In this document: positions 8,263-19,400 of the stretch, one piece after another
Layout of the letters: every line of letters starts with the position of its first letter
Numbering within the stretch: position 1 is the stretch's first letter
Source: Moraxella sp.
Lineage (GTDB): Bacteria > Pseudomonadota > Gammaproteobacteria > Pseudomonadales > Moraxellaceae
Direction: 5' to 3'
Assembly: GCA_030525705.1 (NCBI GenBank)
Contig: JAUNEE010000002.1
Coordinates: forward strand, 1-59,452
Length of the DNA stretch: 59,452 nt
The notes under the pieces: model-generated
Database searches by the model: none
What the model saw: the letters and a program-made list of their open reading frames with translations, nothing else
What the model was told of the DNA's origin: nothing
Made by a program: the position numbers and the translations under genes

Positions 8263-9294
8263 TTATAAAAACTCAGCCAACATCTGCCCGATTCTCTCAT
8301 CTTTGGCTTGCCAAGTGGCGTCTAGCCAAGCGTGCAATGCCTCTTTGACCGCACCATCATCGCCATGATAGCCGCCGCTTTTTAAGGCAGAAAATAACGC
8401 CTCGTCCATCTGAATAGGACGGATATCCACACCAAGCCGTGTCAGCTTGCCCGCCCACAGCTCGTTATATTCTGGCACGCCATCAGGATACACGATGGTC
8501 ATATCCAAAATCCCATCAATCTGCGCCCCAAGGCTGCTTAAAGCCAGAGCAAATCCGCCCGCTTTGGGCTTTAAAAGGTGCTGATATGGTGAATTTTGGA
8601 GGGTGTGTTTTTTCTTCGTAAAGCGTGTGCCCTCTAGGTAGTTCAGCAGCACAAAAGGTTTATCCATGAGCATTTGGCACGCCCGTTTCGCCTCCGCCAA
8701 ATCCCTGCCCAAAAGCTTGGGATTTTTCGCCACGGCTTTTTTGCTTGGGCGTTTCATCATCGGAAAATCAAGCAAATAAAACGCCTGCCCCACGATGGGA
8801 ATATAAAGCAGCTCATGCTTCGCAAAAAACCGTGTCAACGGCAACCGACCCTCACTGACGTACTGAATGATACTGGTGTCCACCCACGACTGATGGTTGC
8901 AGATGAGTAGGTACTTTTTATTAGGGCTTAAATCCATAGGCAAACGGATACGCCAGTCTTTTTCTGGCAAAAGACGGTCGATAAGATAGTTATTATTATT
9001 CACCCAAAGGTCGGCAATGCGAATAATCGCACGGTCGGATAGCTTACCAAGCTTCCCCAAAAGCGGCACATCGGGCAGTTTTTGGGCGGCGATTTTCGTT
9101 GCCCCAAAAGTCGCCAAAAAAGGGCTATACGCCACGCTTTGAGCAGTGATGACACTGGCTGCGGACGCCAAGGACAGCTTATTTGCCAGTTTTGGGGTGG
9201 CAGCGTGTAGTTTTTTTGACCAGAAAAAAGGGCGGTGCTTAGGCGTATGGTCGCTGCCGTGTGTATTTGGTGCTTGGGTGGGTGTTTCGGACAT
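8263..9294 (-). CDS. PlsC/YihG-type lysophospholipid acyltransferase
   Basis: A 343-residue 1-acyl-glycerol-3-phosphate acyltransferase-family enzyme. The catalytic H-x4-D motif is NHQSWVDTS and the glycerophosphate-binding motif is EGTRFTKKK. The arrangement, including the FPMMKRPSKK region, matches the YihG subfamily of inner-membrane acyltransferases. An N-terminal stretch of about 60 residues precedes the domain and contains one hydrophobic segment that may anchor it to the membrane. The reaction is transfer of an acyl chain to a lysophosphatidic-acid-type acceptor. Exact substrate is not deducible. Confidence 0.85.
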   Translation of the reverse strand: MSETPTQAPNTHGSDHTPKHRPFFWSKKLHAATPKLANKLSLASAASVITAQSVAYSPFLATFGATKIAAQKLPDVPLLGKLGKLSDRAIIRIADLWVNNNNYLIDRLLPEKDWRIRLPMDLSPNKKYLLICNHQSWVDTSIIQYVSEGRLPLTRFFAKHELLYIPIVGQAFYLLDFPMMKRPSKKAVAKNPKLLGRDLAEAKRACQMLMDKPFVLLNYLEGTRFTKKKHTLQNSPYQHLLKPKAGGFALALSSLGAQIDGILDMTIVYPDGVPEYNELWAGKLTRLGVDIRPIQMDEALFSALKSGGYHGDDGAVKEALHAWLDATWQAKDERIGQMLAEFL

Positions 9295-9727
9295 GGCTAC
9301 AATCGCTTAAAGTAGGTTTAAAATAAAGGAACATCAAGTTGTTTAGGGCTTTTTAGGCTAACCGCCCAAACCCCATAACAGTGTATTTTTATCAAAAAGA
9401 CACGCCGTGCCTAAAATAGCACAAGCGTTCTATTTTATCATAAAGTACAAAAATTTACATCACGCGGTTTTTATCTTTCAGCTGGATTTGCTGTTTGAAC
9501 AGGCGAATTTGTCTAATTTTTAGGTAAATGCACAATCTTTCGCCAAGCTAGCAATCATTGAGCCATAAATCCCCATTTTTTTACCAAAAACATAACAGTT
9601 TATGCACAATTCTACTACAATACAAAATAAAAAAGCTTGGATAATAACCACAAGCTGTTTTTCATATTTGCTTACACTTTTAGGACTTGAAAAACGCCTC
9701 TCAACAATCAACGAAAAGGGGATTCCC
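9295..9727. other. Divergent intergenic region without a gene
   Basis: This lies between the leftward acyltransferase gene and the rightward OmpA-type lipoprotein gene, so both promoters should be here. It is AT-rich with no convincing coding frame. An open frame runs in from 9602 but lacks a ribosome site, and the lipoprotein signal peptide starts at 9728. No repeat or RNA was recognised. Confidence 0.5.
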
Positions 9728-10369
9728 ATGAAAAAAATTCTTACTGTTACTGTTGTAGCCTCTAGCATGATTTTGGCTGGCTGTGCCACTGACCCAACCA
9801 CAGGTCAACAAACCATCAACAAAGCTGCCCTAGGTGCATTGGCAGGTGCGGCAGGCGGTGCTGCCATCTCTAAAGCCACAGGCGGTGAAAAAACAGGTCG
9901 TGACGCTGCCATCGGTGCGGCTTTGGGTGCAGGCGTTGGTCTATACATGCAACAACAAGAAGCCAAGCTAAAACAACAAACCGCAGGCACTGGCATTGAA
10001 GTGACTCGTGACCCAGTCACCAACAACATCAACCTTGCCATTCCTGAAGCCATCACCTTTAACGTAGCACAGCACAACATCAAACCTGCTTCTTATGCGA
10101 CCTTAAATCAAGTGGCCAGCACCCTGGCTCAGTACAACCAAACCAACGTCGTTGTAAACGGCTATGCGTCTGTTGAGGGCAACGCCAACTTCAACCAAAC
10201 CCTATCTCAAAACCGTGCCATCGCTGTGGCTAACTACCTAGCACAACAAGGCGTTGCACAAAACCGTATTCGTGCGATTGGTCACGGTGCAACCTCTAAA
10301 TTCGGTTCAGCTTACGAGCAAAACCGCCGTGTTGAGCTAACCATCGTTGCTCCACAACAAGTGAACTAA
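9728..10369 (+). CDS. OmpA-family outer-membrane lipoprotein, YiaD-like
   Basis: A 213-residue lipoprotein. The ATG at 9728 gives a signal peptide with lipobox ILAGC, modified Cys at residue 19. An upstream in-frame start would bury the signal peptide. A Gly/Ala-rich glycine-zipper segment (ALGALAGAAGGAAISKATGG, then a second GAALGAGVGLYM) follows and may insert into the membrane. The C-terminal OmpA domain binds peptidoglycan (VVNGYASVEGNANFNQTLSQ, NRAIAVANYL, NRRVEL). It should tether the outer membrane to the wall. The gene is monocistronic with its own terminator. Confidence 0.9.
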   Translation: MKKILTVTVVASSMILAGCATDPTTGQQTINKAALGALAGAAGGAAISKATGGEKTGRDAAIGAALGAGVGLYMQQQEAKLKQQTAGTGIEVTRDPVTNNINLAIPEAITFNVAQHNIKPASYATLNQVASTLAQYNQTNVVVNGYASVEGNANFNQTLSQNRAIAVANYLAQQGVAQNRIRAIGHGATSKFGSAYEQNRRVELTIVAPQQVN

Positions 10370-10388
10370 TCACTTTTTGACGACAAAT

Positions 10389-10415
10389 GAGCCAGCCGAA
10401 AGGTTGGCTTATTTT
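10389..10415 (+). terminator. Terminator of OmpA-like lipoprotein gene
   Basis: Stem AGCCAGCC / GGTTGGCT with GAAA tetraloop (10389-10408), followed by a T-rich tract. It lies about 20 bases after the stop codon. From here to 10671 I see only AT-rich non-coding DNA. Confidence 0.85.
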
Positions 10416-10671
10416 TATGAGAGACTCAAAAACAAGATATTTATGACTGTAGGCAGATTTTATTCCAAGACGTTTTATATTTTAATATTTTTAATAAATT
10501 AATTTATAATAACTATAAAATCTACCAAAAAACCACCCCATCACCCACGCTTAACCCAGATCACATACCAAATAACACACCCAAAATCTCCGCAGCCTAA
10601 AGCCCGCAAGCAACCCAAGCCAAAATCCCAACCCACATTGACAAGCTTGTCCTACACCCTTAAAATAAGCC

Positions 10672-11289
10672 ATGACTTTTTCTCACCCCAAGCTTACCGC
10701 TGTCACTGCACGCTATTTGTCGCATGACATCGCCCTACACTTGACGCCAAAGCCCGTAAAAAATATTAACTTTCGCCTAAAAGAAGACGGACTGCACGTG
10801 TCTTTTTCGCCCCACGTTCGCCCTGAGCGCTTGGCGGATTTGCTACATGAGCGTTTGCCTTGGGCGGTCGCTCACAGACACACACCCGCCACCGCTCCCA
10901 CTGCCACACTTTGGGGTGAGCCGTATCATTTTTCTTCTTTAAATGAAAAACTTACCATCTATCGCCACGCCCTTGAAGAAAAAATCCCCCTACTGCAAGC
11001 CAAATGGCAACCCATTGTCGGCAAACACGCCAAAGAAATCCGCATAAAAAAAATGCACACCCGCTTTGGGACGTGCAACAGCACCAAAGCACGGATTTGG
11101 TTGTCTTTATATTTGCCCGCCTTTTCTTATGAATGCACAGAATACGTCTTCGTGCATGAACTGTGCCACTTGCACCATGCCGACCACAGCCCAAGCTTCT
11201 GGCAGTCCGTGCGTGATGCCATGCCCGACTACAAGCGTCTACACACCCACCTAAAACAACAAAACCTACGCAAGGTAGGTCTCATTTAA
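10672..11289 (+). CDS. YgjP/WSS-type zinc metallopeptidase (DUF45)
   Basis: A 205-residue protein of the YgjP-like metallopeptidase family. The zinc motif HELCHLHHADHS matches the HELxH-type core (two His plus a downstream ligand), and the preceding MHTRFGTCN matches the family W/R-x-SC signature strand. No signal peptide is present, so it is cytosolic. The family is often near DNA-handling genes but its substrate is not established. It stands alone between a terminator and the convergent cytochrome b gene, whose end is only 13 bases away. Confidence 0.85.
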   Translation: MTFSHPKLTAVTARYLSHDIALHLTPKPVKNINFRLKEDGLHVSFSPHVRPERLADLLHERLPWAVAHRHTPATAPTATLWGEPYHFSSLNEKLTIYRHALEEKIPLLQAKWQPIVGKHAKEIRIKKMHTRFGTCNSTKARIWLSLYLPAFSYECTEYVFVHELCHLHHADHSPSFWQSVRDAMPDYKRLHTHLKQQNLRKVGLI

Positions 11290-11302
11290 TCAAACAAAAG
11301 AT

Positions 11303-11809
11303 TCAACGCATACGCGCCAAAAGATTGTCTTTTTTAATAAACTGATGGTATAACGCCGCCAAAACGTGTGCCACCACCAACGCAATCAATGCAGGAAAAA
11401 TCACGTCCGTATGCAAGTTATTATAAAAACTTGCCATCTCACGACTTGGCGTAACAAACACAGGGATATTAAACAGCCCGAACACACTGACAGGACGCCC
11501 GCCATATACCGACATCAAAATGCCAGAAATCGGCATGGCAAGCATAACCGCATACAGCCCCGTGTGCACCAAATGTGCCATGCCCGTCTGCCAAGGTGGG
11601 GCGGCAAGCTTCGGCATTTTTGGGCGAATGACCAAATTCACCAATCGCAAAAGCACCCAAAACAAGAACACCGCACCCAAGCCTTTATGCCAGTCATAAT
11701 ATTCAAATTCAATCAAAATCCACAACGCCACAATCATCACCACCGAAAGGTGGTGCAAAATGCGGGTGGCAAGCGTGTGTTTTATGGGTTTGCTGGTTTG
11801 TGTATTCAT
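11303..11809 (-). CDS. Cytochrome b561-family membrane protein
   Basis: A 168-residue four-helix membrane protein. Candidate haem-ligand histidines occur in ILHHLSVV, DWHKGLG, HLVHTGLY and VVAHVLAALYH, the pattern of di-haem cytochrome b561 (CybB/YodB type). Such proteins pass electrons from quinol to periplasmic acceptors, including superoxide. It is transcribed leftward as a single gene. Confidence 0.85.
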   Translation of the reverse strand: MNTQTSKPIKHTLATRILHHLSVVMIVALWILIEFEYYDWHKGLGAVFLFWVLLRLVNLVIRPKMPKLAAPPWQTGMAHLVHTGLYAVMLAMPISGILMSVYGGRPVSVFGLFNIPVFVTPSREMASFYNNLHTDVIFPALIALVVAHVLAALYHQFIKKDNLLARMR

Positions 11810-11992
11810 AAATTACCTAAAAAAATTCACCACTATGCTTGTATTATAGTGGGCTTGAGCGTTTTTTTGGACACAGATTGTGTAAGCAAGTGTTCGTTTG
11901 CGTATTATTGGCAAGCTTTGTACGCATTGTATTTGTTTGGTCTATACACGCCTATAAAAAAGACCACCTAAGCAGCCTTTTTATGGTTAAAA

Positions 11993-12490
11993 TTAACTGT
12001 CCAAGTCAACCAAACGGTGTGCAATCAAATCCAGCTCAGGCACGATGTATAGCTCGCCCTGCACATTCACCGCTTGATAAACATAATCAAAATCATCATC
12101 ACCATCTAGCAGACTTGGTATATTCTCTGCCATCTGCGTTTTCATCTCTTCGGGCAGTTGAGCGTCTTTTACGTCAGAAATACGCACGCTGATGTATTGA
12201 ATGTCACCCATAATCTGCAGTGCCATTCTATGAACATCTGTATTTCCCTCAAGCACCACCAGCGTACTAACTTCATCGCCTTTTGGCGTCAAGTGATACA
12301 CAGAGACCTCTTGCTCATTCCACAAATACGTCCAAATCCGCTCATTATACGCATCAATCGACAAAATCAAGCTTTTTGGCACAAGCCAACTGGGCTGATT
12401 TTTCGCAGGAATAATAGCAAGCTCCAAAACGCCATTATCCACAGTCAAAAGACTAACAGGCTCAAAGCTGTGTTTTTTAATTTGTCTCAT
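11993..12490 (-). CDS. Possible ChpC-like CheW-type adaptor
   Basis: A 165-residue cytosolic protein 31 bases downstream of chpB on the same strand, so it is likely the last gene of the pil-chp cluster. Pseudomonas ChpC, a CheW-like adaptor of about the same size, occupies the same place. The C-terminal segment VYQAVNVQGELYIVPELDLI resembles the end of ChpC/CheW domains, and the N-terminal two-thirds is beta-rich (LVPKSLILSIDAYNERIW). No decisive motif is present. If it is not ChpC it is an unrecognised partner of the chemosensory system. Confidence 0.5.
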   Translation of the reverse strand: MRQIKKHSFEPVSLLTVDNGVLELAIIPAKNQPSWLVPKSLILSIDAYNERIWTYLWNEQEVSVYHLTPKGDEVSTLVVLEGNTDVHRMALQIMGDIQYISVRISDVKDAQLPEEMKTQMAENIPSLLDGDDDFDYVYQAVNVQGELYIVPELDLIAHRLVDLDS

Positions 12491-12521
12491 AATCGATACT
12501 CAAAAAGCAAAAAAGTGTCGT

Positions 12522-13454
12522 CTAGGAATGCAGCGTCTTCCGAAATGGCAACATGAGCTTACCCAACCGCCCCGCCAATGCCTCAGGCGACCCTACAAAC
12601 TGACACATACCCGTGTCAATAAACGCTTGTGGCTGACTTGGGCTTTGGCAAGTGGCAGGGTCCTGTGCCCAAAAAATACTATTATTAGCACGCATCTCTC
12701 TGGCGTACTGACTGCCATCACTGCCCATGCCAGAAAAAATAATCCCAATTAGCTCAGAACCGTACACATCACTGGCGTTTTTTAATAGCGTACCGATATT
12801 CGGTCGATATTCGCCCTGCCATGGTTTTTTTGTCAAAATCACTCGCCCCGTGCTATCACAGACGATTTGTTTATCCACAGGGGCGATAAGACACACGCCT
12901 GCCTGCAGCCTTTGGCTGGTTGTGATGAGTTTACATCGCCATTCATTGTGCCGTGTTAGCACCTGTGGCAAGCTTTCCATCATCGTACCATCAAAGTGAT
13001 GGGCAATAATCACCGCCAAAGGCAAATCGGGCGAAAGATTATCCAAGAAAGCTTTGATCGCCTCAGGCCCACCCATTGACGCCCCTAAAAACAGCACATA
13101 ACGCCAAGATTCAGGTGTCGTTTTTACCGCCTGCCGTGTCGGTGAGATGCAGAACAGTTGCCCAAGCTGACGCATCAGCCCCCGCTGCCACCTTTCATAA
13201 GCATCAAGATTACTCAGATAAGGCGCAGGACGAAACCCCATCAGTACGGATTTTGGCTCGGTGGCGGTGATTTTTTCTTGCATTTGTGGCGTATAGTCAT
13301 CGACATCTACAAGCCAAATATCCGCCTTTGGCAGACTATCCACCAAAAGCTGACTGCTGTCAATGCAGTCATGCACATAAAACCCGAGCTTGTGAATGGT
13401 GTCGCTTAATGCCAATCGTTGCTTTTGGGCATCAGCGACAATCACAACACGCAA
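12522..13454 (-). CDS. chpB: ChpB, CheB-type chemoreceptor methylesterase
   Basis: A 310-residue protein. An N-terminal domain of about 110 residues resembles a receiver but is degenerate, as in Pseudomonas ChpB. The C-terminal CheB methylesterase domain has the catalytic triad: Ser in GASMGG (about residue 126), His in IIAHHFDG and Asp in GMGSDG (about 245). It should remove methyl groups placed on PilJ by PilK, resetting the twitching-motility chemosensory pathway. It follows chpA by 21 bases on the same strand. Confidence 0.9.
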   Translation of the reverse strand: MRVVIVADAQKQRLALSDTIHKLGFYVHDCIDSSQLLVDSLPKADIWLVDVDDYTPQMQEKITATEPKSVLMGFRPAPYLSNLDAYERWQRGLMRQLGQLFCISPTRQAVKTTPESWRYVLFLGASMGGPEAIKAFLDNLSPDLPLAVIIAHHFDGTMMESLPQVLTRHNEWRCKLITTSQRLQAGVCLIAPVDKQIVCDSTGRVILTKKPWQGEYRPNIGTLLKNASDVYGSELIGIIFSGMGSDGSQYAREMRANNSIFWAQDPATCQSPSQPQAFIDTGMCQFVGSPEALAGRLGKLMLPFRKTLHS

Positions 13455-13475
13455 AGCACACTCCTTGCCTAACTG

Positions 13476-16400
13476 TTATCTTGACAAATGCATATTGATG
13501 CGGTTTAACAGGTCGTTCTCTTGGAACGGTTTACCCATATAGTCCGTCACCCCAATCTCAAAGGCACGCTCACGGTGTTTTTCACCCGTTCTTGAGGTAA
13601 TCATAATAATCGGCAAATCTTCCAAACGGCTGTTACGGCGGACTTGTGTTGCTACCTCAAAGCCGTCCATGCGTGGCATTTCAATGTCAAGCAACATAAG
13701 GTCAGGCGTTAACTCCTGAAGAATCTCGATGGCATCGACACCATCTTTGGCGACCACCGTCTCGAAGCCTTGACGCTCTAGGAAGCGAGAAGTTACCTTA
13801 CGCACCGTTACCGAGTCGTCCACGACCAACACCACAGGACGGCGAGTCGCCTTGTCTGTATCCTCAATGGCAACAGCGACACGCACACGGGCGTTACGCA
13901 GAAGTGCCATCAAGTCAAGAATGAACATTACAGAACCGTCGCCCATAATGGTTGCCGCCGAAATGCCCGACACATGAGACAGCTGGCGACCCAAAGGCTT
14001 GACCACAACTTCGATACGAGAACCGACAATCTCATCTACCTGCAAGGCAAGGTTTTGACCTGCTTGGTTTTTCACCAAAATGACAGGGAAAGTCTGACGA
14101 GTAGATAACAGCTCACTAAAATCATGCCCTGACAGAATCTCATTCAGGTAACGCAAGCGGTAATGCTCGCCATCAATCTCAATGGTGCTTTTCGTTGACT
14201 GGTAGTATTTAAGCAGTTTTTTGGCGTCCACTTGAGTAATACGTTCAATCTGCACCAAAGGAATGGCGTATTGACGGTCGGCAGCGCGCACCACCAAGGT
14301 ATCAGATACAGCCACTGTTAACGGCACACGCATGGTGAAACGGGAACCCTGTCCACGCACAGAATCTACAGAAACCAAACCACCCAGCTGACGAATCTCG
14401 CTACGCACCACGTCCATGCCTACGCCACGTCCCGAAATCTGGGTGATGACGCTGGTCGTTGACAGACCTGCGTTAAAGATGTACTGCATGATATCAAGGT
14501 CCGACAAAGACGTGTCGTTTTCGTTAATCAAGCCTTGGCTGATGGCTTTTTTACGCACCGCCTCAACGTTAATGCCCGCACCATCATCGGTCAAATGCAC
14601 CAGAATCTCACTGCCTTCACGCACCACTTCTAAGGTGATGTGACCCGTTTTTGACTTGCCCATGGCGATACGCTCTTCAGGCATTTCAATGCCGTGGTCA
14701 ATGGCGTTACGCAACATATGCTCCAGCGGCGAGGTAATCCGCTCCAAAATGGTTCTGTCCATTTCGTCATCGGCATTCACGACGTTTAGCTCTACGCTCT
14801 TACCAAGCTCAGAAGACACCTGACGCACGATACGTTGTAGACGTGGCGTCAAACGAGAAAACGGAACCATACGAGAATACATCAAGCCATCTTGCAGCTC
14901 TGCTTGTGTCCGTGACAACTGCAGCAGCAAGTTTTCGCCATCACGGGTTTTCTCTAACAGCGTAGCTTTTAAATCCAGCAAGTCCGAAGCAGATTCTGAC
15001 AAGGATTTAGACAGCTGATTTAATAGCGAGTACTGGTCCATCTCCAAGGGGTCAAAGCCCTCATGCTCGAACAACGCCTTGTCATCAATCTGAGCCAAAA
15101 TCTGTGCTTCAAGCTCGATGTCCATACGACGCAGCTGGTCAGCAAGACGCTGAACCGTTACGCCCATCTCTTCAATACTGGCGGTCAAACTACTCATACT
15201 CATGTCAATACGTGCACGGTTAATGGCAGCTTCACCTGACAAGTTAATCATTCTTTCCATAAGATTGGCAGAAATACGAATCATCTCATTGCTAGCAGCT
15301 GTGTCTTCTGACTGCTCGAATAGCCCAGAAGCAGGCGGCATACGGCTAATATCACGTCCACCACGACGCTGTCTTTCATACGCCTCGTGTGCCAAGATGG
15401 CATCAAGCTCCTCCGCCAAAGACACAACAGGCACTTCACTCAAGCTATCAGGACGACGGCTAAACTTCTCCAACGCCTCAATCAAAAGTGTTGGCACAGA
15501 TGGGTTTAAAGTCGCTTTCAGCAGTGTCATCGCTGAAGTCATCCAGTCATGGCAAGATAGCAAAAGCTGGATAATCATACGTGTTGCAGGACGACGACGA
15601 GAACCCAAGTCCTCATAAACCGTTTCCATATGGTGTGCCAAATCCGCCAAGCCATTGGCCGTCACCATTCTAGCACCGCCTTTGATGGTATGTAGCTTTC
15701 TTTGCAAGGATTGCAGGGTTGCCAAGTCACCCGTGTTGCTACGGAAGACTTGGAAGTCCTCACTGCTACTTTCTACCAAATCCTCCGCCTCTTCTAGGAA
15801 CACCGCCAAGATGTCCGCATCAGGCAATGTGCCATGCCAAGAACGCAACTGACGGCGATCGAAATCTGAAGTGACGGTTTCAGTTTCCGCCTCTACCACC
15901 TCAGCAGCAGGTGCAGCATTGGCATTTAGAACAGGCATAGCGATGGCAGCAGGCTCACCCGTCTCTAGGAAAGTCTGTAATTTGCTTACCGCCTCGGTTG
16001 CAAAGAAGGTACGCTTATTTTGTTTAACTTCATCAATCTGCAAAGACAGCGTATCCTGAACGCTTTGCATGGCAGTCACCCAGCCTTCAGTCGGGGTTAA
16101 TCTGCCATCAACCATACGCTCATAAACCGTCTCTGCCTCATGAGTCAAGTCACCGATACTGCTAATGCCTGCCAATCTCGCCCCACCTTTAATGGTATGC
16201 AGATGGCGTTGCAAGGCTTTTAATGCCTCGGTATTACTGGTGTCTTCTTTCCATTCATTGAAGGTCTCAGTGATGGCGGCGTCAAGTTCACTCGCCTCTT
16301 CTAGGAAAATCTCTAAAAGCTCAGGGTCGGTATCAACTTCTTGATACACCACTTCTGCAGCATTGGCAGTCTCTTCGCCCATGACAAGCTCATGCTTATC

Positions 16401-19400
16401 AATGGCACTATAGTAACCTTGAATGTCTGAAACTTTACGGTCAAGCGTACTGACAACCGTATCAGACAACTTCAACGACATACTGCCCGCCAAAGAATCA
16501 AACAGCCCTGTCAATTCCACCTGTGCCGCAATCAATGCATTCACAAAATCATCATCAGAGGCTTGCTCGGGGTGATGTTCCAGCACTTGATAAGCAGCCG
16601 TCAAAGAGAATAGCAGTTTTTGGAATTTCGATGAGGATAAGGTACGGTTCTCTAAGACTTCAATCTCCGACAAAACCGTATTTGCATAGGCTTTTACCTG
16701 GTCTTTATCATTTGACAAAGCCGCCTCAAGCTCAAGCTCAGCGTCCAGCAGCGTGTCAATGCCCTCAATCAAACTTGCCACGTCCATCACTTCAGCAGCT
16801 GGCGTGTCGCTCGCCATCAAAGCCTCAATGTCAGCGTGTTCTTGGGTGGCATTTTGTGCATCTACCGACTCACCTAGCAGTGCTTTTTCATAAGCGTCCA
16901 AATGTGCCTCAATCAAAGACACAGAACGCCCCAACGCCTCCAAATGCTTCGGCGTCATCATCAGATCATGACGTTGTAAATGCTGTAAACCCTCTTCGAC
17001 CACCGCACCCATTTGACTCACCGCCAACATCGGTGCTAAGCCTGACGCACCACGCAAGGTATGGAACACCCGCACCACATCATCATCAACCGCCACAGAC
17101 ACTTCATTGGCGTTATTATTGACAAATTCATGCACCGAGGACAACAGGCTTCTTGCCTCTTCCACAAAAATCAAGCACAAGATTTCTTCTTCGTCATCAT
17201 CAGGAATGGTGATTTGTGCCTGAGAAACAATCAACTCCACCTCTTGCATGACCTGCAGTGCCTCGACATTCGGCACCTCTTCTTCTGCGACAGCAGGTGT
17301 CGCACCTGACTGCAAGGCACGGTAATCGAATTCATCGCCATGCCCTTTGCTGTAGGCGTGTGCCGTTGCAATCCACAAAGTCATCACTTCAGGATAGTCA
17401 TTAGAATTTTCTTCAAACAGTTTTACCAAGCCACCAAAACTGCCAAGCACATCTTCCAACAAGGCAAGCATGCCGTCATTGACTTGCACCGTATCATCTA
17501 GCACACGGTTTAGCATATTTTCAACCGACCAAGCAAGCTCGCCAAGCTCAACCGCTCCCACCATGCGTCCTGAGCCTTTTAGAGTATGAAAACCACGGCG
17601 AATGTCCGTCAAAACAGACTTATCTGAAGTATGGTGGCGCCACTTGGCAAATAACGGGGTAATCTCCTCTAGTACCTCAGCCGCCTCTTCGATATAAATC
17701 TCTTTAATATCTTCATCAATCTCATCGACAGCCAATTCGGGCAACACCGCCGCACTTGCCATAAAGGGCAGTAGTACCTCAGGCAGTTCATTGGTAGTGA
17801 CAGCCACCTCAACTTCCGCCTCTTCCACGTCCGCTTTTTGTACCACAGCAGGAGCTTCAGACACAGATAGCCCGTCACTGATGGGCTTGCCCGCTAGCAA
17901 GTTATTGGCTTTTAGCACCACAATGGCAGGGTCGCTTCTTGGGGTTTCTTTGTCAGAAAAATCTTGCACCATCGCAGGGATAAGCCCTGTGGTTTCAATG
18001 ACAAAATCCACCAGCACGGGCGTTGATGGCACTGTACCGTCCAAGACACGGTTTAATAGATTTTCTACCGCCCACGCCATTTCACCAAGGTTATTCGCCC
18101 CGACCATGCGCCCTGAACCTTTTAGGGTGTGAAAACCACGGCGAATGTCTTTTAAGGGATTTAAGTTGCTTGGGTTGGCTTGCCAAGATGGCAACAAATC
18201 CGCCAAACTCTCTAAAACCTCTTCTGCCTCTTCAACGAAAATCTCACGGATATCTTCATCAAACTCAAAATCATCGTCTTTTAAGCTGTCTTTGGCAAGC
18301 AAATAAGCTGCCGACATCACGCCGCCTGTCGCCACAGAATCCGCCACTAAAAGCTCGGCTTCTGCCTCGGTCTCTAACGTCATCTCTGCCTCGACATCGT
18401 CAACCTTTGCCGAAGATACGTCATCACTCAATGCTGGCGTGCTATCTCTTAAGTCGACATCATCGTCATCGAACCAAACTTCATCATCGGTTTCTTCGCT
18501 TGCCGCCTTCGCACTGTCCTCCGTGGCAGCCTCCAAGAACTGAGCAGGTGTCACCTCGCCTGAGTCATCATAAAGCACAGAATCACTGTGCTTTTTCTCA
18601 AAGGCAACCGCCTCACCGTCCGTACCCATCAGGCTATGCGCCTCCTCAATACGTGCCTTGGCACGCTCCAGCAACGCATGGTCGAACACCTGCTTCGCCA
18701 GTGCGTCCAAGAACAGCTCAAGCAAAGACAAGCCATCCGCCGCCGCATAAGCGAACGACCAACTGATTTGGCTTGGGGTTTCAGCTTTAATACGAGTAAA
18801 CAACTTGGCAAGCTGGTCACTAACTGCACCGACATTGGACATACCCATATCATCGAAGATTTGGTTTAGTTCGCCAAAGACCTCGGCATCGGGCAGGGTT
18901 TCGCTGTCTTTATTGTGCAAGTAGTCACTAAAGGCATATTTTAGCTCTTCAACCAAAATACGCACACGTCTTAACGCCTTGAACATCTCTTCTTCGCCCA
19001 AGGCAGACTTGGCAGACACGCCATCACCCACCTTGGCAACGATGGACTCATGCGTATTTAAGATGGCAGCGTACAAATCCTGTAGCTGCGTGGTGATTTG
19101 CCATTGCATTTGAGCGAACAAATCAGGATCGCCCTCAGTAGACTGAATATCCGCAATGATTTGCTCAGCATAACTTTCATAAAATGACCAACCCCGATGC
19201 CCAAGCTGTTCTTTGACCTCAGTCAAAACCGCCACAGACACTTCGCCTTTCGCCATGCCGTACAACAAGCCCTCAATCACCGACAAGATATGCGGGAAAA
19301 ATTGCTCATCGCTTGAGGCACTCATCGATAAGGCCGCAAGCAGCTCATATGCTTCATCGCTGGTCTGACCCAACTCGCACAGCTGCACATAAACGTCTAC

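Noticed and set aside
16523-18869. Long + strand frames opposite chpA
   Set aside because: They lie in the antisense of a clear gene, are rich in Pro/His/Gln/Arg, and have no domain or ribosome site.
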